NCBI RefSeq assembly: GCF_003313505.1
Contig: NZ_QMHO01000005.1
Location: forward strand, 124,001-188,000
Reading direction: 5' to 3'
DNA: 64,000 nt
Source: Pedobacter nanyangensis
Lineage (GTDB): Bacteria; Bacteroidota; Bacteroidia; Sphingobacteriales; Sphingobacteriaceae
Below, piece after piece: positions 25,587 to 34,455 of the stretch (position 1 is the stretch's first letter; every line of letters starts with the position of its first letter). A program made the translations under genes and the position numbers. The notes beneath the pieces are model-generated. The model worked only from the letters and a program-made list of their open reading frames with translations. It was not told where the DNA came from and ran no database searches.

Positions 25587-25619
25587 AGCCATTTCGTTTT
25601 ATTCGGAGTGGCTTTTTTA
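25587..25619 (+). terminator. Rho-independent terminator after yajC
   Basis: AGCCATTTCG (25587-25596) pairs with CGGAGTGGCT (25604-25613) using two GT pairs, followed by TTTTTT. It is 15 bases before the next ATG. TAATTTTA at 25623-25630 is a weak -7 box for that gene. Confidence 0.75.
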
Positions 25620-25634
25620 TTGTAATTTTACCAC

Positions 25635-26582
25635 ATGCCTTTTATTAAACTTACCCGAATTGAACAAAAACGCTTTGGAGCAATTTTAATCTGCGCCGTT
25701 TGCGCAATTGGGGCATGGCTATTCCTGGCGTTAAATAAAAAATACCCTTATACCGTACAAACGGAACTGCTGTACAAAGATGAACCTCAGGGAAAGGCTT
25801 TCAAAGCGCTTCAGCCTGATACGGTAGACCTAAAAGTGGAAGGTACGGGCTGGCAATTGCTTTTTGCACGGCTAAGGATAAAGCCTCCTTCAATTACCGT
25901 AAGCCTACAAAAGCTCAACTCCCGAAGCTACGTGGTTTTTTCGGAGCAGCTGGAACAAGTTAACAGGCAACTGGAAACTTCACAAAAAGTAATTTCTGTT
26001 AAACCTGATACGCTTTTCTTTGATTTCTCCAGACGTACCAATAAAAGGGTGCCGCTGAAATTAATTTCGAAGCTTACCTTTGCGCCCCAATATGGAATTG
26101 CCAAAGCAGTGAAGCTCAGCCCATCGTATGTAAATATTTCAGGGCCACACGAGGAATTGGAAAAGATACATGTTTGGCATACAGATAGCTTAAAGCTCAA
26201 CGAAATTAAAAGCAGTGTAGATACCAGGGTTAATGTACTAAAAAATGCGATTAGTAATATTAGTATCTACCCCAATAATGTTGGCGTTAAAATTCCCGTA
26301 GACGAGTTTACAGAAAAAATCATAGAAGTTCCGTTAAGTATCCTCAACAACAAGGAATACTACGACGTGAAGCTTTATCCTAAAAAGGTGAAAATCACCT
26401 TGCTGGTAGCCTTGTCAAATTACAACAAAGCAGATGAAGACTTGCTGAAAGCTGCCGTTGATTTAAATGAATGGAAAGTACGCGGTCACCACAAACTTTC
26501 GGTAACCACCACCAAGCTACCCGAATTTTCAAAACTAGTGAGCATTGTACCCAGCAATGTTGACTTCATCATCGAAAAATAA
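25635..26582 (+). CDS. YbbR-like (CdaR-type) membrane-anchored protein
   Basis: 315 residues. One N-terminal membrane helix (about 15-33; FGAILICAVCAIGAWLFLAL) precedes extracytoplasmic YbbR-type domains. These show repeats such as KVISVKPDTLFFDFSRRTNK, KAVKLSPSYVNISGP and YPKKVKITLLVAL. In Firmicutes the homologous CdaR regulates diadenylate cyclase; in Bacteroidota its role is not established. The stop TAA overlaps the ATG of coaE (AATAATG, shared A), so translation of the two is coupled. Confidence 0.85.
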   Translation: MPFIKLTRIEQKRFGAILICAVCAIGAWLFLALNKKYPYTVQTELLYKDEPQGKAFKALQPDTVDLKVEGTGWQLLFARLRIKPPSITVSLQKLNSRSYVVFSEQLEQVNRQLETSQKVISVKPDTLFFDFSRRTNKRVPLKLISKLTFAPQYGIAKAVKLSPSYVNISGPHEELEKIHVWHTDSLKLNEIKSSVDTRVNVLKNAISNISIYPNNVGVKIPVDEFTEKIIEVPLSILNNKEYYDVKLYPKKVKITLLVALSNYNKADEDLLKAAVDLNEWKVRGHHKLSVTTTKLPEFSKLVSIVPSNVDFIIEK

Positions 26583-27178
26583 TGTTAAAGATTGGAATAA
26601 CCGGCGGAATTGGCAGCGGCAAAACCACGGTGTGCAAGGTATTTGAAACTTTGGGGATCCCTGTTTTTTATGCAGATACGGTTGCCAAGCAAATCATGAC
26701 CACCGACCCCATCCTAATTCAAGGCATTAGGGAAACATTTGGAAGCCAAAGCTATTTCCAAGATGGCAGCCTCAACAATAAACATATCGCCAACATTGTT
26801 TTTGCAAACGAACATGAACTGGCCAAATTAAATGCCCTGGTGCATCCTGCAGTATTTAGGGCTTTTGACCAATGGGATGCAGCACTCCCGAAAAACACTC
26901 CTTATTCGATTAAGGAGGCCGCTCTTTTATTTGAAAGCGGATCCTACAAAATGTGCGACAAGAACATTCTGGTAACTGCTCCACACCAGCTTAAAATTAC
27001 ATGGGTTACCCGCAGGGACGGTGTTAACGAAGCGCAGGTGTTGGCAAGGATGGATAAGCAGTTTAGTGATGAACAGAAATTGCAAATGGCCGATTATGTG
27101 ATCAGTAACGCCCCAAACAGTTCTATAATTTTACAAGTTTTAAACTTACATCAACAGTTTTTGGAACTGGCCAAATGA
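26582..27178 (+). CDS. coaE: Dephospho-CoA kinase
   Basis: 198 residues, the normal length. The P-loop is GITGGIGSGKTTVCKVF at about 4-20. YADTVAKQIM carries the substrate-binding Asp. The LID-like TWVTRRDGVNEAQVLARM and the C-terminal QMADYVISNAPNSS are typical. It phosphorylates the 3'-hydroxyl of dephospho-CoA, the last step of CoA synthesis. Its ATG overlaps the stop of the YbbR gene by one base, the conserved arrangement in this phylum. Confidence 0.97.
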   Translation: MLKIGITGGIGSGKTTVCKVFETLGIPVFYADTVAKQIMTTDPILIQGIRETFGSQSYFQDGSLNNKHIANIVFANEHELAKLNALVHPAVFRAFDQWDAALPKNTPYSIKEAALLFESGSYKMCDKNILVTAPHQLKITWVTRRDGVNEAQVLARMDKQFSDEQKLQMADYVISNAPNSSIILQVLNLHQQFLELAK

Positions 27179-27239
27179 TTAATAAAACCCTAATAAATTT
27201 ATTAAAAGCTCAGATTTGTAAAATAACAATGATGTATAT

Positions 27240-27345
27240 ACCTGCCGTGGAATAAATTCAGGGCAGCGCTAAAACGATGGTTCGCCATGCTGACCGCGAA
27301 GTAGCTGCGAAGCAAATTTATTCCAGCATCAGCTGTACCACATTA
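27240..27345. repeat. Degenerate inverted repeat between coaE and the MBL exonuclease gene
   Basis: TGGAATAAATT near 27247-27257 and AATTTATTCCA near 27315-27325 are inverted copies, with GC-rich flanks (CAGGGCAGC; CAGCATCAGC). The sequence resembles the widespread intergenic repeats with TGAAATAAATTCAGCA-type cores in Bacteroidota. It occupies the 5' extension of the following frame, which supports the later ATG. Confidence 0.45.
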
Positions 27346-27369
27346 GCACCTAGTTTCAACAAAACAATA

Positions 27370-28320
27370 ATGACCAACCCCATACTTCCAGATTTTATTA
27401 CACTCACCAAAACAGGTTTATATTGCGCTTATGGCAATTTTTATTTAGACCCTCAAGAAGCCGTAGCACATGCCGTAATTTCTCATGCACATGGTGATCA
27501 TGCCGTAAGTGGCAACCACTACGTATATTGTACCAAAGCAACCCAACTTTTTATGCAGCACAGGTATAAGAAGTTTGCAGCTGCTCAATTTGAAACCAAG
27601 TTATACCAGCAACAATTTGAACTAAATGGCGTAAAAATAAGCTTTTACCCAGCGGGGCATATCTTAGGATCAGCCATGGTGCTTATGGAATATAAAGGTA
27701 TCAGATACCTCTATACTGGCGATTACAAATTGGAAAGGGACACCACTTGTGAGCCCATCGAATTTGTACAAGCTGATGTACTGATTACCGAAACTACTTT
27801 TGCAGATCCCTCGGTTTCCCATCCACCGGCAGAAGAGGAGATTAAAAAACTCAATCAAATACACAACAATATCATGCTGGGTGCCTATGCCTTGGGGAAA
27901 AGCCAAAGATTAATTTCTTTAATGAGCGAACATTGCCCATCCAAGAAAATCTTGGTACACCACAGCATTATGCCCTTCGTTCATCTTTACGAAAATTCAG
28001 GCGTTTCATTGGGCAAATACCAGCCCTACGATAGAAAAATCATGAAACAGGAGCTGCAGGGCAACGTTTATTTGGTGCCTCCTATGGTGTTCAACAGCTA
28101 TATTAGGGCAATTAATGTGGTACGGGTTTTTGCCACGGGATGGAAGCACCTACAGCAGGGAAATGGCCATTCGTTATACATTTCCGATCATGTAGATTGG
28201 AACGGCATCATCCAAACCATTGAGCAGGTTAAACCCCAGGAAGTATGGACCTTACACGGCGAGGGCAAATACCTTAAAGCACACTTTTCAAATCAATTGG
28301 AAGTTAAAATCCTAAATTAG
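27370..28320 (+). CDS. Metallo-beta-lactamase-fold exonuclease (ligase-associated/YSH1-like)
   Basis: 316 residues from the ATG at 27370. The in-frame ATG at 27277 lies in a repeat and is rejected. The metal site HxHxDH is visible as SHAHGDHAVSG (about 37-47), with a second motif PAGHILGSAMVLM holding the next His, TGDYKL the bridging Asp, and LHGEG near the end. The protein resembles the bacterial family called ligase-associated DNA exonuclease, related to mRNA 3'-end processing nucleases. In many genomes it neighbours an ATP-dependent DNA ligase, which is absent here. A DUF5522 gene follows with no gap. Confidence 0.85.
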   Translation: MTNPILPDFITLTKTGLYCAYGNFYLDPQEAVAHAVISHAHGDHAVSGNHYVYCTKATQLFMQHRYKKFAAAQFETKLYQQQFELNGVKISFYPAGHILGSAMVLMEYKGIRYLYTGDYKLERDTTCEPIEFVQADVLITETTFADPSVSHPPAEEEIKKLNQIHNNIMLGAYALGKSQRLISLMSEHCPSKKILVHHSIMPFVHLYENSGVSLGKYQPYDRKIMKQELQGNVYLVPPMVFNSYIRAINVVRVFATGWKHLQQGNGHSLYISDHVDWNGIIQTIEQVKPQEVWTLHGEGKYLKAHFSNQLEVKILN

Positions 28321-28467
28321 ATGAAAGCGGGAGAAGACTTTTATTTCAACGAAGATGGCCTGATGGTTTTTACCAGGGCCTACCACCTGAAACGCGGTTA
28401 TTGCTGTAAAAACAAATGCAAACACTGCCCCTGGAATTTCGGCAAAAAGAAAACAAAAAAAGGATAA
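28321..28467 (+). CDS. DUF5522 small cysteine-rich protein
   Basis: 48 residues starting with the ATG that follows the exonuclease stop directly, with no spacer. The peptide reads EDFYFNEDGLMVFTRAYHLK then RGYCCKNKCKHCPWNFG, the Cys-rich signature of DUF5522 proteins, with four Cys and one His that could bind zinc. Function is unknown. Adjacency implies co-expression with the exonuclease. Because of its length it is easily missed by gene finders. Confidence 0.82.
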   Translation: MKAGEDFYFNEDGLMVFTRAYHLKRGYCCKNKCKHCPWNFGKKKTKKG

Positions 28468-28517
28468 CTTCTAAACACTTTATCAAAATTGTTGTTAAAC
28501 CATTGTAATCGTTAAGC

Positions 28518-29006
28518 ATGACAAAGCAAAGCCCATTGGCCAATATCATCACGTTTTTAATCTGCCTTGCAATACCGCTCTTAATAGGCTTTATTGGCAG
28601 TCAATTCACCATGGAATCGGTAAAAACATGGTACACAACCATCAACAAACCATCGTTTAATCCGCCAAACTGGGTATTTGCGCCCGTATGGACTACCCTA
28701 TATATTTTAATGGGCGTTGCTTCCTTTAGGGTATGGCAAAAACGTAAAAGTGCCGAGTGGTTTCACTGGGCAGTGATCATCTACTTGGTACAGCTTGCGT
28801 TTAACCTCATGTGGTCATTCATCTTTTTTGAACTGCACCAAATTGGATTTGCCCTAATCGAAATTATCCTTTTATTGATGCTCATCGTGATCAACGCCTT
28901 TATCTTCTACCGTTTCGATAGGTTGGCCGCCTGGTTGTTCCTACCCTACTTTGTATGGGTAAGTTTTGCTACCTATTTAACATATTCCATCTTTACCCTT
29001 AACTAA
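28518..29006 (+). CDS. tspO: TspO/MBR family tryptophan-rich sensory protein
   Basis: 162 residues with five membrane helices (about 8-28, 48-70, 82-100, 108-130, 135-156). Diagnostic motifs are WYTTINKPSFNPPNWVFAPVW in the first loop and helix, NLMWSFIFF in helix 4 and LPYFVWVSFATYLT in helix 5. TspO binds porphyrins and is linked to tetrapyrrole and oxidative-stress signalling. It lies between DUF5522 and the patatin gene on the same strand with short gaps (50 and 32 bases). Confidence 0.95.
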   Translation: MTKQSPLANIITFLICLAIPLLIGFIGSQFTMESVKTWYTTINKPSFNPPNWVFAPVWTTLYILMGVASFRVWQKRKSAEWFHWAVIIYLVQLAFNLMWSFIFFELHQIGFALIEIILLLMLIVINAFIFYRFDRLAAWLFLPYFVWVSFATYLTYSIFTLN

Positions 29007-29038
29007 AAAACCAAAAGAAATAGGTACTTTTATGAGCC

Positions 29039-31354
29039 ATGCTTCGTAAAAGTATATTTTTCATATTGCTAACAACCATTTGTTTTCAACTTAGTGCGCA
29101 AAAAGTTGGACTGGTATTTAGTGGTGGCGGTGCAAAGGGCTTGGCCCATATCGGTACCTTAAAAGCCTTGGAAGAAAACAATATCCCTATCGATTACATC
29201 ACCGGAACTTCCATGGGAGCAATTGTAGGTGCGATGTATGCTGCTGGATACTCACCCGTCCAGATGGAGAAAATTGCAACCAGCAAAGATTTTCAGGACT
29301 GGGTAAATGGACGATACCAGAGCGATTATAATTTCTATTTCCAGAAATCAACGCCAAATCCATCAGTTTTGACTGCTAAAATGGCCATAGACACCAGTTT
29401 AAGACTTAGTTTCAGGCCAAATTTGGTAAACGATATTCCATTGAATTTTGCGCTGCTGGAATTTTTCTCGCAGGCATCGGCTATTGCAAAAGATAATTTC
29501 GACAATTTATTGGTACCCTTTCGCTGCATGGTATCCGATGTGCTATCGCAAAAAAGTATTACGGTAAGCAAAGGAAGTTTGGCAGAAGCAGTTAGGGCCA
29601 GCATGACTGTTCCTTTGATCTATAGGCCCATCAAACTGGAAGATAAGTTTGTATTTGATGGCGGAATTTACAACAATTTCCCCGCTGATGTAATGCAAAA
29701 AGAGTTCAAACCCGATTTTATTATCGGAGCCAATGTATCTTCCAAAACCTTTAATGAATACCCAAAAGATGATGACCGGCTGATGAACAGGCTTTTGGTA
29801 TATATGTTCCTCTCCAAATCCGACTCTACACTGGTGGGCAAAAACGGCATCTACATCGAGCCTGATCTAGCGGATTACAGTTCAACAAATTTCTTTGCCG
29901 TAGATGAGCTGATCAAAAAAGGCTATGAAGCTACCATGGCCGAAATGGACAAGATTAAGGAAGCCATAAGCCGAAGGGTATCGCCACAAGAGCTGTTGAA
30001 AAAACGGACTGATTTTAACAGCCAAAAATCAGAGCTGATTTTTAGTAACATCATTGTAAAAGGCGTTAATTCACAACAGAAAAAATATGTAGAGCGGCTT
30101 TTTAAAAGCGACCAAAAAACCTTCAATTTAAGCGATATTAAGCGAGGTTACTATAAACTGGTGGCCGATGAGGTTTTCGAAACTGTTTACCCTAAAATCA
30201 GTTACGATGCGGGCTCTGACAGTTACGATTTTGAAATCCTTGCACAGCAGCGCAAAAGCCTGAAAATAGATTTTGGGGGCAACATTTCAACCCGTCCTAT
30301 CAGCAATGTATTTTTGGGTGTCCAGTTTAATTATCTCAACAGAAAAGCATACACTTTCGCATCAAATTTCTATTCGGGCCGGTTTTACGAGTCGGCGCAA
30401 TTGAGTGGACGTATCGATTATCCCACAAAACTACCTTTGTTTTTAGCTGCCGAGCTTACTTATAATCATTGGAACTTTTACAACACCAGTAAGATTTTTG
30501 TAGAAAATCCCTCGCCTACCTACATTGACCAATCAGACCGGAAGATAGACCTTAAGCTGGGCATGCCGCTCAACAGAAATGCAAGAATCATCCTCAATGC
30601 CGCATTCATCAATAACAGTGATAACTACAGCCCAACCAACGCTTTTGTAGTTGGCGATTTACTGGACAGAACAGTTTTCAATGGCTTTAGAGCAGCACTT
30701 ACTCTGGAAAAAAACTCGCTTAACCGAAAGCAATACCCAACGGCTGGTCAAAACATTCTGTTAAGTCTAAATTATACCACAGGAAAAGAAAATTATCGTC
30801 CGGGAAACATCTTGGCTAATTCTTTGGGTGCCAGTGCAACTCCCGAGCTTTCCAGAAATTTTAGATCGTGGGTGCACGCAAAATTTACCTACGAGTTCTA
30901 TTTCCTACATACCGCTAAATACAGCCTGGGTTATTTGGTTGAGGGAGTAGTGTCCAACCAGCCCCTGTTCACCAATTTTTACAGTACTTTATTGGCCTCG
31001 CCAGCATTTTATCCACTACAAGATAGCAGATCTATTTTTCTGGAAAATTTTAGGGCCTTTAACTACGCCGCTGGTGGTATCAAAAACATCATTAACCTGA
31101 AAAGAAAATTTGACTTGCGTATAGAAGGTTATGTATTTTTACCTTATCAGGAATTTAAAAAAATTGGCTTGCAGCAGGTAGGATTTGAAGAAACTTTGGG
31201 AAAATGGCGCTATGCAGGTACTGCCGGATTGGTATATCAATCGCCGCTAGGACCTATTAGCTTAAGTTACAACTTATACGACCAGAGCAAGCGAAGGCAT
31301 GGCGTGCTTTTACATATTGGATATTTAATTTACAACAAACGCTCATTAGAATAA
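29039..31354 (+). CDS. Patatin-like phospholipase with POTRA and outer-membrane barrel (type Vd autotransporter-like)
   Basis: 771 residues. The signal peptide spans 1-20 (ends FQLSAQ). The patatin domain (about 23-300) has oxyanion loop GGGAKGLAHIGTLKAL, nucleophile elbow GTSMGAIVGAM and the catalytic dyad Asp in DGGIYNNFPADV. A POTRA-like domain (about 325-405; SELIFSNIIVKGVNSQQKKY) is followed by a beta-barrel of about 16 strands to the C-terminus. This order matches PlpD/FplA type Vd proteins of other phyla, which display a lipase at the outer membrane. The gene overlaps nothing; a small membrane protein follows after 3 bases and is probably cotranscribed. Confidence 0.9.
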   Translation: MLRKSIFFILLTTICFQLSAQKVGLVFSGGGAKGLAHIGTLKALEENNIPIDYITGTSMGAIVGAMYAAGYSPVQMEKIATSKDFQDWVNGRYQSDYNFYFQKSTPNPSVLTAKMAIDTSLRLSFRPNLVNDIPLNFALLEFFSQASAIAKDNFDNLLVPFRCMVSDVLSQKSITVSKGSLAEAVRASMTVPLIYRPIKLEDKFVFDGGIYNNFPADVMQKEFKPDFIIGANVSSKTFNEYPKDDDRLMNRLLVYMFLSKSDSTLVGKNGIYIEPDLADYSSTNFFAVDELIKKGYEATMAEMDKIKEAISRRVSPQELLKKRTDFNSQKSELIFSNIIVKGVNSQQKKYVERLFKSDQKTFNLSDIKRGYYKLVADEVFETVYPKISYDAGSDSYDFEILAQQRKSLKIDFGGNISTRPISNVFLGVQFNYLNRKAYTFASNFYSGRFYESAQLSGRIDYPTKLPLFLAAELTYNHWNFYNTSKIFVENPSPTYIDQSDRKIDLKLGMPLNRNARIILNAAFINNSDNYSPTNAFVVGDLLDRTVFNGFRAALTLEKNSLNRKQYPTAGQNILLSLNYTTGKENYRPGNILANSLGASATPELSRNFRSWVHAKFTYEFYFLHTAKYSLGYLVEGVVSNQPLFTNFYSTLLASPAFYPLQDSRSIFLENFRAFNYAAGGIKNIINLKRKFDLRIEGYVFLPYQEFKKIGLQQVGFEETLGKWRYAGTAGLVYQSPLGPISLSYNLYDQSKRRHGVLLHIGYLIYNKRSLE

Positions 31355-31357
31355 CAG

Positions 31358-31885
31358 ATGAAACCATTTGTATTTTTTTATTTATTGCTTATTTCAAGTA
31401 CCTGCTTTGCGCAACATGCAAGCATTGATCATTTTATGGTAAAAGAAAGTTTATTGAAAAACAATAAGATTGCCATAATCGCTACAGACAGCCTAGAAAA
31501 CCCGATAGAAAGCATTAACGGCACCTATACTTTTAGCGTAAGTGGCTTTACCCAACAGCTCAACTTTCACGATGGTGTTTCCATTTTACCGCTTCCGATA
31601 GACAAATCAACCTTTGTTTACATTAAGCACGAAAATGATGGCGGAACGCATAGCAAATTGCTTTATATTTATAAAAAGGCCAATGACCTTAGCCCAATCA
31701 CCATCAGCCGTGCGTTCTTCATTGTTATTCCATTAGTCATTATCATTTTGGCCTTTGCCTTCAAAAAGTTTATTTATCTGGGAATTATCCTGTTTCTGGT
31801 GTTCTTTTTCTTTAGCTACAGTAAAGGATTAAATATTTCCACCTACTTTGAGACGATATTTGACTACCTGAAAAACCTCGTTTAA
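31358..31885 (+). CDS. Hypothetical secreted/membrane protein with two C-terminal helices
   Basis: 175 residues with a signal peptide (FYLLLISSTCFAQ). A beta-rich extracytoplasmic part (about 20-112) contains the Ig-like strands SINGTYTFSVSGFTQQLNFH. Two strongly hydrophobic helices follow (about 118-137 and 139-155), then a short amphipathic tail. I do not recognise the family. The gene starts 3 bases after the patatin stop, so it is very likely cotranscribed and may act with that protein in the envelope. The direction of the tail across the membrane cannot be told. Confidence 0.7.
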   Translation: MKPFVFFYLLLISSTCFAQHASIDHFMVKESLLKNNKIAIIATDSLENPIESINGTYTFSVSGFTQQLNFHDGVSILPLPIDKSTFVYIKHENDGGTHSKLLYIYKKANDLSPITISRAFFIVIPLVIIILAFAFKKFIYLGIILFLVFFFFSYSKGLNISTYFETIFDYLKNLV

Positions 31886-32067
31886 TTTGCCGAATTTAGC
31901 TTAACGCCATATACAACAGCTAGGACCCTTTGCCGTAAACTTAAAATTAAAGGTTGATATTTACCTGAAAACCGGATGTGGATTGACAATAACACTCATG
32001 CCGCAAAAGATCAGGGCTTTGATCTTTAAGTATTGGAGAAATACAAACCGAAACCCTGAAATTGAGA

Positions 32068-34455
32068 CTAAAAAGGCATCCCGATACCGAAATTATATTG
32101 CACAAAACGATATCTATCAGGATTGTGGGTGGCTAAATAATTAGCTTTAAAAGTTTTTCCACCGCTAAAGAATTTACTGATTACCCATTGTTCGTCACCC
32201 ACAAACTGTGGATCTTTTAATTTCAAACCAACATCAAACCTGAATACGAAAAACTGCACATCATACCTAAAACCAAAACCCGTGCCCAGCGCAATTTGAT
32301 TACCCAGCTGATCAAATTTAAAATAGGTTTGTGGTTGAGGATTGCCCGGTGCAATGTTCCAAATATTACCCGCATCTAAAAAAGTTGCACCGTTTAGTTT
32401 ACCGCCAAAGAACTTGCGTACCAAGGGAAAGCGATGCTCGAGATTTGCTTCGATCCGCATTTGTCCCAACTGGTCGAAACCGAAGGCCGCAGCCCTTGCT
32501 TCAGGGGTAAGAATTACTTCCCGGTTGTAATTGCCCGGGCCTAAGGTTCGGGCTTGCCATGCCCTTACCCCGCTTGATCCGCCTGCATAAAATAACTTTT
32601 CATAAGGTATAGCGGTGGAGTTACCATAGGCATATCCAACACCTATGTTAACTCGAGTTACCAGTTGCGATTCAGCCCCCAGGCTCTTATACCATCTAAG
32701 ATCTATTTCTGGCCTTACATATTGGGTAAATGGCAGGCCCAGGACACGTCCGCTCTCCGGGCCTCCCTTTTTGCCCATTAGCCTAGATATGCCCTGCAAT
32801 AAATTTCCGGCAATATCAATATTCCCCCTGAAATAGATGAAACTTCTATTTTGTAGCAATTTATCGGCATTTAAGGAATAGGCATATTTCATCCCAAGTG
32901 TAAAATTCTTTCTGTCAAGCAATAGCAGATTATAGAAGTTATTTACAACCGTTTCTACATTTTGCTCAGTAAGGGTATCTATCAACACACTACCGAAACG
33001 ATACTCGAAGTTAAGTGGGGTAAACGAATGGATTTTCGACTTGGTCTCTACCCAATCATAGGTAATGGAGTTAATAAAAACCCTACGAACGGTGATATCT
33101 TTTTGCAAGGCGTACAGGTAGCTGCTCGAAAACGTAGTGTACGGAATACCATTTTTGCCCATTATCGGGATCCTAAAGGGAACAATTAGGCGGGGCACCG
33201 TTAAACTAGCGCTAACCGAAAAGTCTCGCTGGTAGATATCCGAAAAGATATTGCCTACCCCATTGTACCTTGACTGTAGACCACCTTTAACCTGAAACTG
33301 GAATTTTTCTCCACCTTTTAAAAAATTATTATTGGTGTAGGTATTGCTTAAGGTAAAACCAACAGTGGCGTTATTGAATGGTATTTCTCCCTCTATACGG
33401 TTGCTCATCCTTTTTTGAGGGATAAGCATGATCACTGGATCTATAACGTCTGCGGTATCTTTATTTTTCAAATAGTCTATCTTCACATTTTTGAAGATAT
33501 TTAGTTCATAAAGCCTATCGTAGGTTAACGTTTCGTTATCAATATTATAAGTAGTTCCAGGCTTGATAAAATCATAACGGGTAATGGGATTTCTTCTAAA
33601 TTTTCCTGAAAGATCTGTAAAACGGATCCCGTTGAGGGTACGCCTATTGAAGGTGATGGAGTCGGTAAATCCTTCTGTATTTGGAGCTATCAGGATATCG
33701 GTTCTCCCGATGCGGTATTTGGTATGCCTTTTAGTGCTGTCAATAGGGTTTTCAACAACCAGCTTCACACTTACCTTGTTGTTGTTTTTGTTCGAATCAG
33801 GCCAAAATCTTACGTAGGGCCTTACAAAATCGTAATAACCATTACGTCTCATCAAGGTATAAATTTCCTCCCTTTCATAAGCAAGCGAATCCTCATCGTA
33901 CTGCATCCCTTCACTAAGCCTTGAGAATTTTGGTTTAGCCCCCAGGTATAACGATCTTAGCGCTTCGTCCGGAATTTCTATCGTAACCTTATCTACCATG
34001 AAAGGTTTGCCCGTATTGGCAGTAAACTTAAGCTTTGCTTTCTTGTTCTTTACAGCAATTTCGGAAGTTACCTTGGCATTAAAGAACCCCTTGCTTTTCA
34101 GAAATTTTTCAATTTGACTCCTCGAAATCTCTACCAGGGTGCTGTCTAAAATGGGAGGAGGAGAACCTAAAGGTTTAATGTTATTTTTTTTGTACTTGCC
34201 ATTTTTGGTATTGAAAATATTGTAAATACCAACGTTGATCCCCAAACCTTCAATTGGTTTGATATCCTTTTGTACGTAAGCATAGGCCGCTTCCTCGTAA
34301 GCCTTGTCTATACTATCTATTTCTACCTTTTTAACAATGGCCTGATAGTCTTCTATATATTTTGTTGAAGCGCATCCTGCTATAAAAACAAGAATAAATA
34401 GTAATATTGCAAGAAGTTGAATGTCCTGTTTATTGTTGTTAGTATATGCTTTCAA
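32068..34455 (-). CDS. tamL: Omp85/TamA-family outer-membrane lipoprotein (TamL-like)
   Basis: 795 residues from a TTG start at 34455; no in-frame ATG precedes the signal peptide. The lipobox is FIAGCASTKY (Cys28). POTRA-like domains cover about 40-370 (SQIEKFLKSKGFFNAKVTSE is one). The 16-strand Omp85 barrel begins near 400 with NNATVGFTLSNTYTNNNFLKG. The conserved barrel region GGSSGVRAWQARTLGPGNY resembles the loop 6 (V)RGF/Y motif. The C-terminus ends in a barrel strand, FVQYNFGIGMPF. TamL lipoproteins of Bacteroidota replace TamA in outer-membrane biogenesis. No TamB gene is adjacent, though an AsmA protein is encoded at 39165. The start overlaps the divergent methyltransferase by 10 bases. 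Confidence 0.88.
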   Translation of the reverse strand: MKAYTNNNKQDIQLLAILLFILVFIAGCASTKYIEDYQAIVKKVEIDSIDKAYEEAAYAYVQKDIKPIEGLGINVGIYNIFNTKNGKYKKNNIKPLGSPPPILDSTLVEISRSQIEKFLKSKGFFNAKVTSEIAVKNKKAKLKFTANTGKPFMVDKVTIEIPDEALRSLYLGAKPKFSRLSEGMQYDEDSLAYEREEIYTLMRRNGYYDFVRPYVRFWPDSNKNNNKVSVKLVVENPIDSTKRHTKYRIGRTDILIAPNTEGFTDSITFNRRTLNGIRFTDLSGKFRRNPITRYDFIKPGTTYNIDNETLTYDRLYELNIFKNVKIDYLKNKDTADVIDPVIMLIPQKRMSNRIEGEIPFNNATVGFTLSNTYTNNNFLKGGEKFQFQVKGGLQSRYNGVGNIFSDIYQRDFSVSASLTVPRLIVPFRIPIMGKNGIPYTTFSSSYLYALQKDITVRRVFINSITYDWVETKSKIHSFTPLNFEYRFGSVLIDTLTEQNVETVVNNFYNLLLLDRKNFTLGMKYAYSLNADKLLQNRSFIYFRGNIDIAGNLLQGISRLMGKKGGPESGRVLGLPFTQYVRPEIDLRWYKSLGAESQLVTRVNIGVGYAYGNSTAIPYEKLFYAGGSSGVRAWQARTLGPGNYNREVILTPEARAAAFGFDQLGQMRIEANLEHRFPLVRKFFGGKLNGATFLDAGNIWNIAPGNPQPQTYFKFDQLGNQIALGTGFGFRYDVQFFVFRFDVGLKLKDPQFVGDEQWVISKFFSGGKTFKANYLATHNPDRYRFVQYNFGIGMPF

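Noticed and set aside
27277..27369. Longer N-terminus for the MBL exonuclease
   Set aside because: The extra 31 codons lie in an inverted-repeat element and precede the conserved start of the family.
29039..34455. Patatin and TamL as one outer-membrane assembly system
   Set aside because: They are on opposite strands, separated by another gene and a spacer, and share only the Omp85-like build; no evidence for a joint function.
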